The notes beneath the pieces were generated by a model. That model was given only the letters and a program-made list of their open reading frames with translations, had not been told where the DNA came from and did not search any database. Source: Ralstonia sp. 25mfcol4.1 (GTDB lineage: Bacteria; Pseudomonadota; Gammaproteobacteria; Burkholderiales; Burkholderiaceae). From it: 64,000 nucleotides of DNA. Below, one piece after another: positions 10,430-19,071 of the stretch; position 1 is the first letter of the stretch, and each line of letters starts with the position of its first letter. The position numbers were made by a program, and so were the translations under genes. The stretch lies in the NCBI RefSeq assembly GCF_900104095.1, contig NZ_FNJO01000009.1, positions 124,001 to 188,000 of the forward strand, in the 5' to 3' direction.

Positions 10430-10990
10430 ATGTTGAGCCGCACCAGACAAACCCTGATCGCCGTTGTTGCTGTCGTCGTCCTTTTCCTGCTGTGGTTCGT
10501 TGGCAATGAGAAGCACGACACCGCGCCGCTTGCCTCCGTTTCCGCTCCCGACGAGCCCGCCAGCGTGCCGCGCGGCATTCCGCGCAACGGCACGCTCGAC
10601 CCGATCAGCATCGATCCCAACCGCCCCGCCGATCTGCTGCCCCAGTATCAGGCCGATGGCCTGGCCGACGACTATCGCAGCGACGCCGCCGCGGCGGACG
10701 ACCGCTATCGCGGCCGCTATTTCATCGTCGAAGGCGTAGCCAGTGGCGTGCGCCGCGACGGCGACAACCTGGTGCTGGAAATCCGTACCGACAACCCCGG
10801 CCAGGTGGTCCGCGCGGCGCTGCTGCGCCAGCAGATCTGCGGCCCCGGCACCCGCGCCTGCGAAGTCGAAGCCCGTGCCACGATGGTCCGGCGCGGCCAG
10901 AAGGTGGCCGTCGAATGCACCGGTGCGGGCCAGGGCGAAGGCGGCACCCCGCTGCTGTCCGAGTGTCTGCTCCGGGGCGGCGCGAACTGA
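10430..10990 (+). CDS. Membrane-anchored OB-fold (tRNA_anti-like) protein
   Basis: A 186-residue protein with an N-terminal membrane segment (TLIAVVAVVVLFLLWFVG), a linker, and a C-terminal domain beginning near LPQYQADGLADDY and running through RYRGRYFIVEGVASGV. That pattern matches the tRNA_anti-like (PF12869-type) OB-fold proteins of unknown function in bacterial envelopes. I start it at ATG 10430, just before the membrane segment; an upstream start at 10328 would prepend a repeat-encoded Lys/Pro tail. A TACACT hexamer 80 bp upstream may be its -10. The later CGPGTRACEVEA contains two Cys that could form a disulfide in the periplasm. Confidence 0.6.
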   Translation: MLSRTRQTLIAVVAVVVLFLLWFVGNEKHDTAPLASVSAPDEPASVPRGIPRNGTLDPISIDPNRPADLLPQYQADGLADDYRSDAAAADDRYRGRYFIVEGVASGVRRDGDNLVLEIRTDNPGQVVRAALLRQQICGPGTRACEVEARATMVRRGQKVAVECTGAGQGEGGTPLLSECLLRGGAN

Positions 10991-11222
10991 CGCAACGGCC
11001 CGGCGCCTCCGCAACCGGGCTGACGGCGCCGCGAACGTGCCTCAAAGGCCACGTTTTCGATTTGCGGCATCTGTCGCCCGCTGTTCCCCGCATTGACGGC
11101 ACGCCGGCACGCCTACATTACGCAGGCATGCTGCCGGCAATGCGTCCCTGAACCGCCTCGCTCGAAATCCGAAGCGGATCCGGACGGCCGGCACCCTCGC
11201 CGACGCGCATCCAGGATCCAAG

Positions 11223-11804
11223 ATGAAGAGAGCAACGATAGCCGCCACGCTGGCCCTGCTGGCCACGGGCTGTTCCACCTACCAGAGCGTGACGCCGGTC
11301 GACCGCGCAGACCAGGTCGACCCGATCGCCGGCTACCAGAACGGTGCCTATGGCGGCCCGGCGCAGTTTCGCGTGGACGGCAATCGCGTAGTAGGCGCCG
11401 ATGGCGCGCTGTTCTGCGTGATCACGCACCAGGTCAATGGCAACGCGTATGTGGAAGATTTTGCCAACTCGCTGCGGGCGCGCAACTTCGAGGTGAAGAT
11501 GCTGCCGCCGTATTCGTCGGTGGCGTCGTGCCCCATGACGGCCGTCTACACGGCCCAGCGCCAGACCTACATCACGCCGTTCCTGGTATCGGCCGACATC
11601 ACCGTGTTCCGCAACGGCGAGCGCGTGGGCAAGGCCGTCTTCAATGCCAACCGCAGCGCGGGCGGCATCAACCTGAGCCACCTGATCCAGCCCGACGCCA
11701 AGATCGAGGAACTGGTCGACCGGCTGTTCCCGGGCCTGAAGCCCCAGCCGGCGCCGGCACAGGCGTCGCCCGCTCCGGCACCTGCGGCAGCGCCCGCGGC
11801 CTGA
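11223..11804 (+). CDS. Predicted lipoprotein, family not recognised
   Basis: A 193-residue secreted lipoprotein. The N-terminus MKRATIAATLALLATGC is a short signal peptide ending in a LATGC lipobox, with Cys17 as the lipidated residue. The mature part has a mixed alpha/beta character, two further Cys (in LFCVITH and SSVASCPM) that could pair, and an Ala/Pro-rich tail from about residue 170. Residue 2 after the Cys is Ser, so outer-membrane sorting is expected. It precedes a convergent chemoreceptor gene and appears monocistronic. A TACATT hexamer lies at about 11112-11117 and could be its -10. I recognise no function. Confidence 0.7.
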   Translation: MKRATIAATLALLATGCSTYQSVTPVDRADQVDPIAGYQNGAYGGPAQFRVDGNRVVGADGALFCVITHQVNGNAYVEDFANSLRARNFEVKMLPPYSSVASCPMTAVYTAQRQTYITPFLVSADITVFRNGERVGKAVFNANRSAGGINLSHLIQPDAKIEELVDRLFPGLKPQPAPAQASPAPAPAAAPAA

Positions 11805-11825
11805 CGCCACGGGCCGTCCGGCTGG

Positions 11826-13862
11826 TCAGGCCAGCCGGAATACCTCCACCGCCTGGCGCAGTTCCTGCGCCTGGTGATGCAGGCTTTCGGCCGCGGCGGC
11901 CGCTTCTTCCACCAGGGCAGCGTTCTGCTGCGTGACCCCGTCCATCTCGGCCACGGCACCGCTGACCTGGGCCAGCCCCTGAGACTGCTCGCGCGATGCC
12001 ACGCTGATATCGCCCATCAGCGCCGCAATGCCTTCCACGCGGCGCACCACGTCGTCGATGGCCGTTCCGGCCTGCTGCACGGCTTCGTTACCGCTCTTCA
12101 GGTCCGCCACGGTCCGTTCGATCAGCTGCTTGATCTCGCCCGCCGCACTGGCGCTGCGCTGCGCCAGGCTGCGCACCTCGCCGGCCACCACGGCAAAACC
12201 GCGCCCGTGCTCGCCCGCACGCGCGGCTTCCACGGCGGCGTTGAGCGCCAGGATGTTGGTCTGGAACGCGATGCCGTCGATCATGCCGATGATGTCCACC
12301 ACCTGCTGCGCATTGCGATGAATGTCGGCCATGGTGCCCACCACGCGGCCCACCGTGCTGCCGCCCGCGCGTGCCGCATCGGCGGCGCTGGCCACGGCCG
12401 CGTTGGCGTCGTGCGCATTGTCGGCGTTCTGCTTCACCGTGGCGGACAGCTGTTCGATGCTGGCCACCGTGCGCTCCAGGCTGCCGGCCTGCGACGCCGT
12501 CCGCGCGGACAGGTCGGCATTGCCGCTGGCAATCTGGCTGGTGCTGCCGGCGATGGCGCCAATGCTGCCGCGCACCTTGTCGACGATGCCGGTCAGGCCC
12601 TGGCCCACGCCATCGATGGCGCGCATCAGCTGGCCGATCTCGTCGTTGCGGCGCGTATCCAGGCGCGTGGTCAGGTCACCCGACGCCAGGCGGCCGGCCG
12701 CGTCGGCGGCCTCGGCCAGCGGCTGGCTCACCATCCGGCGCAGCAGCCACCAGAACGCAGCCGACACGACCAGCGCCACCAGCAGGCCAAAGGCCAGGAA
12801 GCGGTTGCGGCTGGCCACGAGTTCATCGCGCAGCGAGGCCATCGGCACCGTGCCCGCGATCAGCCATTGCCACTCGGGGTAGGTCACGAAGGCGGTCAGC
12901 CGTTCAGTCGGCGCGCTGTTGCCGATGGCTACCGTACCGACCACGGCACCGTCCCTGGCGGCAATCATGTCCCGAATCCATGGCTTGCCATCGGCGTCCT
13001 TCGCATCGATCTGCACCGTGCCTTCGGAGCCCGAGCGGTCCACCATGATCTTGCCCTGGTCGGCGCCGGCCTTGGCATCGATGACGATGAACTGGCCGTC
13101 GGCGCCGATTGTCTTGCGGCGGATGCGGTTCTTCAGCGCGGCCAGTTCGGCCTCGACATTCACGCCCACGTACAGCGCGCCCACGATCTTGCCGCCGGCG
13201 TCGCGCACGGGCTCGTACTTGCTCATATAGGGCTTGCCGAACAGCCAGGCCAGCGATCGGTACGACTTGCCCGACGCCACCGCGGCATAGGCCGGGCTCG
13301 TGCGGTCCAGCAGCGTACCCACCGCGCGCTGTCCGTCCTGCTTCTTGAGCGACGTGGTCACGCGAATGTAGTCGTCGCCAGTGCGGGCGAACACGGTGGC
13401 CACGACGCCGCCGGTATTGGCGAAAAAGCGATCCGGCACCTCGAAGCTGTTGTTCAGCAGCAGGTCGCCGCTACGAAAGGCCGGCGTCGCCTTGCCGGAC
13501 ACTTCGATGGTCTGGGACGGATCCACCGCGTAAGGGCCGGGCAGCACCGACGCGAAGTTCAGCAGGAAGCGGTCGGCCTCCTGCAGCATGGTGTCATCGA
13601 GCTGGGCCACCAGTTCGCGCAGGGTCTGGCTTTCGGCGCTGATGGCGTCGCGGGCCTGCGATTCGAGCTGGTTCATGCTGCTGAGCGACAGCGCCAGCGA
13701 GAACGCGCAGAAGGCAATGATCTGAACAGCCAGCACAACCAGCGCAAGGCGCGTGCCGATGCCCCAGCTGCCGGCAACCGCGCGCACGCGACCCGCCGCA
13801 GCCTGCCGGGGCAGGGTAAGGGATGAGGTAGAAGACAAGGGGCGCTCCGTGAATAACGCCAT
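11826..13862 (-). CDS. Methyl-accepting chemotaxis protein with Cache sensor
   Basis: A 678-residue transmembrane chemoreceptor. Order of parts: membrane helix 1 (38-60), a large periplasmic Cache sensor of the Cache3/Cache2 type (about 70-340; it contains SKYEPVRDAGGKIVGALYVGVN), membrane helix 2 (355-375), HAMP (376-428) and the cytoplasmic signalling coiled coil. The hairpin tip reads IDGIAFQTNILALNAAVEAARAGEHGRGFAVVA, the near-invariant CheW/CheA contact. The C-terminus lacks an NWETF-type CheR tether. It would sense a small molecule such as an organic acid, but the ligand cannot be read from sequence. No che or flagellar genes are adjacent, so it is an orphan receptor. A sigma-28-like promoter lies upstream. 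Confidence 0.95.
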   Translation of the reverse strand: MALFTERPLSSTSSLTLPRQAAAGRVRAVAGSWGIGTRLALVVLAVQIIAFCAFSLALSLSSMNQLESQARDAISAESQTLRELVAQLDDTMLQEADRFLLNFASVLPGPYAVDPSQTIEVSGKATPAFRSGDLLLNNSFEVPDRFFANTGGVVATVFARTGDDYIRVTTSLKKQDGQRAVGTLLDRTSPAYAAVASGKSYRSLAWLFGKPYMSKYEPVRDAGGKIVGALYVGVNVEAELAALKNRIRRKTIGADGQFIVIDAKAGADQGKIMVDRSGSEGTVQIDAKDADGKPWIRDMIAARDGAVVGTVAIGNSAPTERLTAFVTYPEWQWLIAGTVPMASLRDELVASRNRFLAFGLLVALVVSAAFWWLLRRMVSQPLAEAADAAGRLASGDLTTRLDTRRNDEIGQLMRAIDGVGQGLTGIVDKVRGSIGAIAGSTSQIASGNADLSARTASQAGSLERTVASIEQLSATVKQNADNAHDANAAVASAADAARAGGSTVGRVVGTMADIHRNAQQVVDIIGMIDGIAFQTNILALNAAVEAARAGEHGRGFAVVAGEVRSLAQRSASAAGEIKQLIERTVADLKSGNEAVQQAGTAIDDVVRRVEGIAALMGDISVASREQSQGLAQVSGAVAEMDGVTQQNAALVEEAAAAAESLHHQAQELRQAVEVFRLA

Positions 13863-13918
13863 GCGCCGTTGTGACGCACGGGCAACGTCTGCTCTGACGG
13901 CAGATCGTCACATCGCAG

Positions 13919-13946
13919 TTATCGGATGACGAGACAACACCCTTGA
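13919..13946 (-). promoter_or_regulatory. Possible sigma-28 (FliA) promoter of the chemoreceptor
   Basis: On the minus strand TCAAGGGT (13946-13939) is followed after 12 bases by TCCGATAA (13926-13919), 7/8 to the FliA -10 GCCGATAA. Spacing is one base longer than the ideal 11 and the -35 is only partly conserved, so this is tentative. It lies about 57 bp upstream of the chemoreceptor start, which fits a motility gene. Confidence 0.4.
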
Positions 13947-14122
13947 ATTAAAGAAATGCTTAATCTAGCTGTGTGCCGACATATCACGGCATGACAGGAA
14001 AAACGGGCACCGGGCGCGGCCTCTTGCGGGGGCCGCTTGCCGATGCGTACCGCTGAATTACCCCTGTGCAACCCGTTTCAGTGTTTTATCGTGGGCCTGG
14101 TTTTCCAGTCGCGCGCCGTGGC

Positions 14123-15097
14123 TCAGCGTTCAAGCTGCCCCAGGCGTACCACCGTCACACCGGGACGCAACTGGCGCAGCGACGGCATGACCAGCACGCA
14201 GTTCGCGTACGGCGTGGTTACCGGCTCACCATCGCGCCAGCCGATCACGGTTCCGGCATCAGCAAAGGTTTCGAGTCCCGTGTAGGGGCCCGCAAAACGG
14301 AAGTCCATGCTGCTGGCCACCACGGGCTCGGTCACGCGAACCACGCGCTGCGTGGCGGGCAGCGGCCGCAGCCAGCCGGCCGGCAGGTCGGCTTCGTCGA
14401 TGATGCCGGCATTGAGCAGGAAGCGCGCGGTGCTGTCTCGCGCCACATCCACGGCAGCGGTCTCCCAGTGCTGGCCGCATTCGATCAGCAACGCGTTGCG
14501 CGGGCTGGCGGCATCGCCAAAATCGGCGTAGTCGCGCATGCGGCGGCCTTCGGGGTGACCCTCATCGACGATGATGTCGGCCGGCGCGCCCACGGCACGC
14601 GACAGCGCGATGCCCTTGTCCAGCGGGCCCGATACGATCAGCGGGCGACTTTTCTCGTGCATCGAATGCAGGTCGAGCAGCAGGTCCACCGTGTCGATGA
14701 CCGGACGCATGGCGCGCGCCCGGCGCAGTTCGGACGAATCGCGCGACAGGTCGTCCAGCACGGCGGCCGTCCACACGCGGTTGAAATCCTGATCGACAAA
14801 CCGGGAGGCGTCGGGCCGGGCCGCGTCGAACGTGGCATACGCATCGACATTGGCAAAGGCCAGCGTCAACCGGCCGCGCCGGGGACGCAGGCCGTGGTCG
14901 AGCAGGCCGGCCACGGTAATCGCGCCGCATACCTCGTTGCCGTGCGTCAGTGCATTGATCATCACATGCGGCCCCGGCAGGCCGCTGTCGAACGTATGCA
15001 CGTAGGCGATGCCCGTGTTGCCCTGGGCGTAGGGGCGGATATCGGGAAACTCCACTTCGACCGGATAGGCGTCGAAGGAGGGGGCACTCTGTGTCAT
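14123..15097 (-). CDS. Succinylglutamate desuccinylase / aspartoacylase family deacylase
   Basis: A 324-residue zinc-dependent M14-type (AstE/AspA family) deacylase that would hydrolyse an N-acyl amino acid or similar amide. The zinc site fits NALTHGNEVCG (His and Glu) and later LLLDLHSMHEKS (His). Further on, NALLIECGQHWE carries the general-base Glu typical of the family. I start at MTQSAPSF (15097), preceded by AAGGAAGTCC; the frame is open to 15130. It lies downstream of a Bug-type binding protein and a LysR regulator on the same strand, suggesting uptake and cleavage of the same acylated substrate. The substrate is unknown. Confidence 0.85.
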   Translation of the reverse strand: MTQSAPSFDAYPVEVEFPDIRPYAQGNTGIAYVHTFDSGLPGPHVMINALTHGNEVCGAITVAGLLDHGLRPRRGRLTLAFANVDAYATFDAARPDASRFVDQDFNRVWTAAVLDDLSRDSSELRRARAMRPVIDTVDLLLDLHSMHEKSRPLIVSGPLDKGIALSRAVGAPADIIVDEGHPEGRRMRDYADFGDAASPRNALLIECGQHWETAAVDVARDSTARFLLNAGIIDEADLPAGWLRPLPATQRVVRVTEPVVASSMDFRFAGPYTGLETFADAGTVIGWRDGEPVTTPYANCVLVMPSLRQLRPGVTVVRLGQLER

Positions 15098-15110
15098 CTG
15101 GACTTCCTTG

Positions 15111-15128
15111 GCTGCCCCGCGGGGCAGC
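15111..15128. promoter_or_regulatory. Perfect 18-bp palindrome before the deacylase
   Basis: GCTGCCCCGCGGGGCAGC is a perfect palindrome just upstream of the deacylase ribosome-binding site, inside the 87-bp gap after the binding-protein gene. The adjoining 15129-15184 is strikingly AT-rich for this genome. It could be an mRNA hairpin that protects or attenuates the transcript, or a protein-binding site. Confidence 0.5.
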
Positions 15129-15184
15129 ACTATTTTTCGTATCTATTACTACGGAATTTTAAATCTGCAAATTATTCTTGTTGC

Positions 15185-16165
15185 TTATTCACGGATGTCG
15201 GCGGCCTGCACGATCGCCTTGTACTTGGCCGTCTCGCGTTTCACGAAGCTGCCGAACTGGGACGGATTGGCCGGTTGCACTTCCACGCCCGCCTCGGCCA
15301 GCTTCTTCCGTACGTCCGGGAGAGCCAGCACGGCCTGCATTTCACTATTCAACCGATCGATAACAGGCTTAGGCGTGGCACTAGTCGCCATCAATCCAAA
15401 CCATACTCCCATGTCCACGCCCTTGAGGGCCGGGGTCTCTGCCAGGGCCGGCACGTTGGGGGCCACGCTGGCGCGCTTCGACTCGGTCACGCCATAGGCC
15501 CGCACACGGCCGGCCTGGATGTGGGGCAGCGCCGACGACAGCACCATCACCGCCAGGTCGATCTGGCCGCCGAGCAGGTCGGTGGCCATGGCCGAGGCAC
15601 CCTTGTACGGCACGTGGGTGATGTTGACCTTGCCCTGCTGCTTGATCAGTTCGCCGGCCAGGTTCAGCGGCGTGCCTACGCCCGACGACGCGTACGACAG
15701 CGTGCCCGGCTTGGCCTTGGCCAGCGCGATCAGTTCATTGGCGTCCTTGGCCGGCAGCTGCAGCTTGCCGACTAGCACCATCGGCTGGGTACCGACGAAG
15801 GTGATCGGCGCCAGGTCTTTTTCGCCGTCGTAGCGCACCGCCGGATTGGTCAGGCGGGCAATCGACACTTCGCTGCCCGAACCCATCAGCAGCGTGTAGC
15901 CGTCGGCCTCGGCCTTGACCACCTTCTGCGCCCCGATGGTGCCGCCGGCGCCACCCAGGTTCTCGATCACCACGCTCTGGCCCAGGCGCTTGCCCAGTTC
16001 GGGCGCGACGGTACGCGCCACCAGGTCGACGCTGCCGCCGGCGGTGTAGCCCACCACCAGCGTGATCGGCTTGGTCGGATAGCCACCGGCCGCCAGCGCG
16101 CTGGCCGGGACGAGGGCACTACTGGCAAGGGAAACGGCGGCAAGCGCGCGCAGCATCGGGTTCAT
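15185..16165 (-). CDS. Tripartite tricarboxylate transporter-type (Bug/TctC) binding protein
   Basis: A 326-residue periplasmic binding protein of the Bug family, abundant in Burkholderiales. The signal peptide is MNPMLRALAAVSLASSALVPASALA, then the mature protein begins GGYPTKPITLVVGYTAGGSVDLVAR, the Bug signature. VIENLGGAGGTIGAQKV, a loop contacting the ligand carboxylate, and VPYKGASAMATDLLGGQIDL are also typical. The ATG at 16165 follows GGAGAAATC; the upstream open frame is spurious. No TctA/TctB membrane subunits are nearby, which is common for Bug proteins. With the adjacent LysR gene and the downstream deacylase it forms a likely substrate-capture unit, perhaps for an N-acyl amino acid or carboxylate. 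Confidence 0.93.
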   Translation of the reverse strand: MNPMLRALAAVSLASSALVPASALAAGGYPTKPITLVVGYTAGGSVDLVARTVAPELGKRLGQSVVIENLGGAGGTIGAQKVVKAEADGYTLLMGSGSEVSIARLTNPAVRYDGEKDLAPITFVGTQPMVLVGKLQLPAKDANELIALAKAKPGTLSYASSGVGTPLNLAGELIKQQGKVNITHVPYKGASAMATDLLGGQIDLAVMVLSSALPHIQAGRVRAYGVTESKRASVAPNVPALAETPALKGVDMGVWFGLMATSATPKPVIDRLNSEMQAVLALPDVRKKLAEAGVEVQPANPSQFGSFVKRETAKYKAIVQAADIRE

Positions 16166-16302
16166 GATTTCTCCGGCAGGTCTGTGGTCTATGAATGTTT
16201 TCCGGCGATGGTAGAGAGCGCGCACTGCTGCGGCATGCGGCTTTGGCAATCCGGATTGCCATTTCGGCAAGGTCGAAAATGGTGCGCGCCGGCGCACACG
16301 CA

Positions 16303-17238
16303 CTACTTCGAGGCGGCTCGCCAGAACGCTTCGGCCAGCGGACGCATCGCCGCGCGCGGCCGGTACAGGCGGATGTCCAGCGCCAGGTCGGCGCTGTCGC
16401 CGCCGTGCAGGTCGGCCCGCACCAGTCGGCCGGCATGCAGGTCATCCGCAATCAGCCGCGCGGGCAGCCACGCCAGGCCCATCCGCTGGCGCACCATCTC
16501 GTGAACCGACTCCGCGAAGTCGCTCACGGCGATCACGTCGAGCCAGCTTGCCAGCTTGCGGCGTGCGATCTCCTGATTGACCATGCGGCCCATGGTCAGC
16601 GTCTCCGCGTAGGCAATCATCGGCACCGGCATCGGCCGCGCTCCGGCCCTGGGCTTCTGCAGCCGGAACGCGGGCCCGCCGCGCGCCGTGGCGGCCGACA
16701 CGCAGACCAGCCGCTCCACACCCACGGCGTGGAAGCGGTAGCGCGCGTCGTCGAGCATGATCGGCAGGTCGTGGGGGCTGTAGCAGAGCAGGAAGTCGGC
16801 GTCGCCTTCGGTGAACATTTCCAGCGCGTCGTGCGTGGCGTGGGTGGATAGCCGGGTGCGGAAGCCCGCGCCGACTGGATCATCGCGCAATGCGTCGCGC
16901 AGGCACGCCAGCCATGCGGGCACCATCGACCGCGCCAGCGTCTTGCCCGTGGCGATGGTGATGGTGCTGGCATCGGCCCGGTGCGCGGCACGCAGCGCCA
17001 CGCGCGTGTCGTCGAGGGTGCGCAGCGCGGACTGGGCGGCCTCAAGGAACTGCCGCCCCTCGTGCGTGAGCCGCACCGGGAACACGCTGCGGTCGATCAG
17101 CGGCGCGCCGGCCCACACTTCCAGCGCCTGCATGCGGCGCCCGAACGCCGGCGGCGTGACGTTGCGCAGCTCCGCAGCCCGCGCAAGGCTGCCAGCCTGG
17201 GCCAGACAGACGAAATCTTCGAGCCAACGGATATGCAT
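16303..17238 (-). CDS. LysR family transcriptional regulator
   Basis: A 311-residue LysR-type regulator with the N-terminal winged helix-turn-helix (MHIRWLEDFVCLAQAGSLARAAELRNVTPPAFGRRMQALE) and a C-terminal periplasmic-binding-protein-like effector domain. It differs slightly from the usual 'S-x-A-A-x-x-L-x-x-S-Q-P' pattern, having TPPAFGRR in place of SQPALSR. It is on the same strand as, and 137 bp upstream of, the Bug protein gene, so it probably controls that gene and the deacylase, either by transcription in the same direction or from its own promoter. The effector is unknown. Confidence 0.92.
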   Translation of the reverse strand: MHIRWLEDFVCLAQAGSLARAAELRNVTPPAFGRRMQALEVWAGAPLIDRSVFPVRLTHEGRQFLEAAQSALRTLDDTRVALRAAHRADASTITIATGKTLARSMVPAWLACLRDALRDDPVGAGFRTRLSTHATHDALEMFTEGDADFLLCYSPHDLPIMLDDARYRFHAVGVERLVCVSAATARGGPAFRLQKPRAGARPMPVPMIAYAETLTMGRMVNQEIARRKLASWLDVIAVSDFAESVHEMVRQRMGLAWLPARLIADDLHAGRLVRADLHGGDSADLALDIRLYRPRAAMRPLAEAFWRAASK

Positions 17239-17327
17239 GGGGACCGGGTATGTTGTGGGCGCATTGTAACGTCGCTGCCACGATGCGCCCCGGCAATGCC
17301 GCCGCCCGCTCGGTTAGAATTTTCGCC

Positions 17328-18167
17328 ATGCCTCCACCCAAACGCGGCGCCAGCCCATCCTCCTCCGCTGCCGGCCCGTCCGATGCGACGCCATCGGACC
17401 GCGCCGCCTTTCCCGAATACACGATCGACGAACTGGCACGCGCGGCCGGCACCACGGTGCGCAACGTCCGTTCGTACCAGGACCGAGGTCTGATCGACCC
17501 GCCCGAGCGCCGCGGCCGGGTGGGCATCTACACCCAGACCCACCTCGGCCGGCTGCGGCTGATCCATCATCTGCTGGCACGCGGCTACACGCTGGCCAAC
17601 ATCATGGAGCTGCTCAAGGCCATCGTCGAAGGCCACGACCTGCGCTCGATCCTGGGCCTGGAAACGGCCATCAGCAGTCCATGGAACAGCGAGGCGCCGC
17701 GTCACTATTCGTATCTGGCGCTGGCCCGTCTGTTCGGCCGCGCGATCTCGCGCCCGGCGCTGGCCAAGGCCATTTCGCTGGGATTGCTGGAGCCCGACGG
17801 GATCGGCTACCTGGCCCGCAGCCCGCGCGCGCTGGCGGCCGGTGCGGAGATGGCCCGCGCCGGCTTTCCGCTCGAAGACGTGCTGGACATCATCGACCAC
17901 GCCCGGGGTCACTTCCAGGCCGTGTCGGACCGCATTGTCGGCATGGTGGTGCGCGAACTCGACAAGTTCGGGGAAGGGCAACTGCCGCCGCCATCGGAAG
18001 TGCCGCGCATCGTCGATGTGCTCTGGCGCATTCGCCCGCTGGCGCTGGTGGCGCTGGAGACCGAGATGATGCGATCGCTGGAGATCTCGGCGAACAAGTA
18101 TCTCGGGGACCGGGTGGCGGCGATCCTGGAACATCTGCACGACAAGGATCGCGTGGCAGGCGACTGA
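17328..18167 (+). CDS. MerR family transcriptional regulator
   Basis: A 279-residue MerR-type regulator. After a Pro/Ser-rich N-terminal stretch, the DNA-binding domain reads YTIDELARAAGTTVRNVRSYQDRGLIDPPERRGRVGIYTQTHLGRLRLI, with the usual 'R-x-Y-x-x-R-G-L-l-P-P-x-R' motif. The C-terminal part (about 95-279) is helical and has no CxxC metal-binding loop, so a small organic ligand is more likely than a metal. I start at ATG 17328. It is convergent with the minus-strand monooxygenase operon, whose last gene ends 31 bp after it, so regulation of that operon is plausible but unproven. Confidence 0.85.
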   Translation: MPPPKRGASPSSSAAGPSDATPSDRAAFPEYTIDELARAAGTTVRNVRSYQDRGLIDPPERRGRVGIYTQTHLGRLRLIHHLLARGYTLANIMELLKAIVEGHDLRSILGLETAISSPWNSEAPRHYSYLALARLFGRAISRPALAKAISLGLLEPDGIGYLARSPRALAAGAEMARAGFPLEDVLDIIDHARGHFQAVSDRIVGMVVRELDKFGEGQLPPPSEVPRIVDVLWRIRPLALVALETEMMRSLEISANKYLGDRVAAILEHLHDKDRVAGD

Positions 18168-18198
18168 TGCGCCGGCATGCGCCTGAGGCCCTACCGCC

Positions 18199-19071
18199 TC
18201 ACACAGCGCTCCGGATCGACGGCGCGCGCGTACTGGCCCCTGCGCGAATCGCCGTATCTTCAATTTCGGCGATCAACGGCACGATCCGATTCAGTTCGGC
18301 GCGGTTATCCACGTCCCACGGATGAAAGCCGGGGCGGAAGTAGTCGAACCACTCCGGAATCATCTTGCGCAGCACGCCGGGCGATCCCCACAGGAAGTTC
18401 ACCACACGACCGAAGCCGAGCAGCTTGTTGCGGCACGTCCTGTCGGCCATCACCAGCCGCACGTGGAACACGAACACCATCGCCCAGAACGTCACGGTGG
18501 TGGTCAGCATCGTGAACGTGCGCAGCAGGTAGCGATACGGCCCCGGCTTCATCACGGTGTTCCACACGTCGTAGGCCACGGCCTTGTGCTCGGTTTCCTC
18601 CAGCGCGTGCCACGTCCACACCTGACGGTAGCCGGGTTCCGATTCGCCCATGTGGCGCGGGTCTGACAGCATGCCGCCGGCCAGCATTGCCGTGTAGTGC
18701 TCCAGCGCGATGGTATGCGCCAGCTGCCACGACTTCGGCAGGATCCTGCGCAGCAGGTTTAGCAGCTTCGCCACTGCGCGGTCGAGCTTCGACGCGGGCA
18801 GGCCGGCATCGTCCAGCAGCCGGTTGTAGAGGATGTGCTCGCGCGTGTGCATCGCTTCCTGCCCGATGAAGCCGGCCACGGCCTGCTTGAGTTCGGGGTC
18901 GGTCACGCGGTCGCGGTAGTTGCGCACGCTGTCCATGAAGAAGCGTTCGCCGGCCGGGAAGAAGATCGACAGCGCGTTGATGAAGTGGGTCACGTGCTGC
19001 CCGCGCTCGTGCCAGTCGCAGATGCGTTCCGGCGGGAGGTGGGGATGCACGTCGCGTCGGACTGGCATCAT
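18199..19071 (-). CDS. Predicted metal-dependent hydrolase (PF10118-type, ferritin-like)
   Basis: A 290-residue protein of the 'predicted metal-dependent hydrolase' family. Three motifs that could bind a di-metal site are visible: FFPAGERFFMDSVRNYR, GQEAMHTREHILYN and LEETEHKAVAYDVW, with an additional ALEHYTAML. The Glu/His spacing (ExxH) resembles ferritin-like di-iron proteins. It starts at 19071 or 19068 (ATGATG), overlapping the alpha/beta hydrolase stop, so the two are translationally coupled. Such proteins commonly accompany flavin monooxygenases and SDRs in lipid, ketone or steroid catabolic operons. The reaction is not known; it may be an oxygenase or hydroxylase rather than a hydrolase. 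Confidence 0.8.
   Translation of the reverse strand: MMPVRRDVHPHLPPERICDWHERGQHVTHFINALSIFFPAGERFFMDSVRNYRDRVTDPELKQAVAGFIGQEAMHTREHILYNRLLDDAGLPASKLDRAVAKLLNLLRRILPKSWQLAHTIALEHYTAMLAGGMLSDPRHMGESEPGYRQVWTWHALEETEHKAVAYDVWNTVMKPGPYRYLLRTFTMLTTTVTFWAMVFVFHVRLVMADRTCRNKLLGFGRVVNFLWGSPGVLRKMIPEWFDYFRPGFHPWDVDNRAELNRIVPLIAEIEDTAIRAGASTRAPSIRSAV

Noticed and set aside
14066..15775. Plus-strand frame across the deacylase and Bug genes
   Set aside because: It spans two genuine minus-strand genes and their spacer and has no domain.
17250..17327. Extended N-terminus of the MerR gene
   Set aside because: The residues upstream of MPPPKRG have no conserved sequence and would overlap the LysR promoter region.
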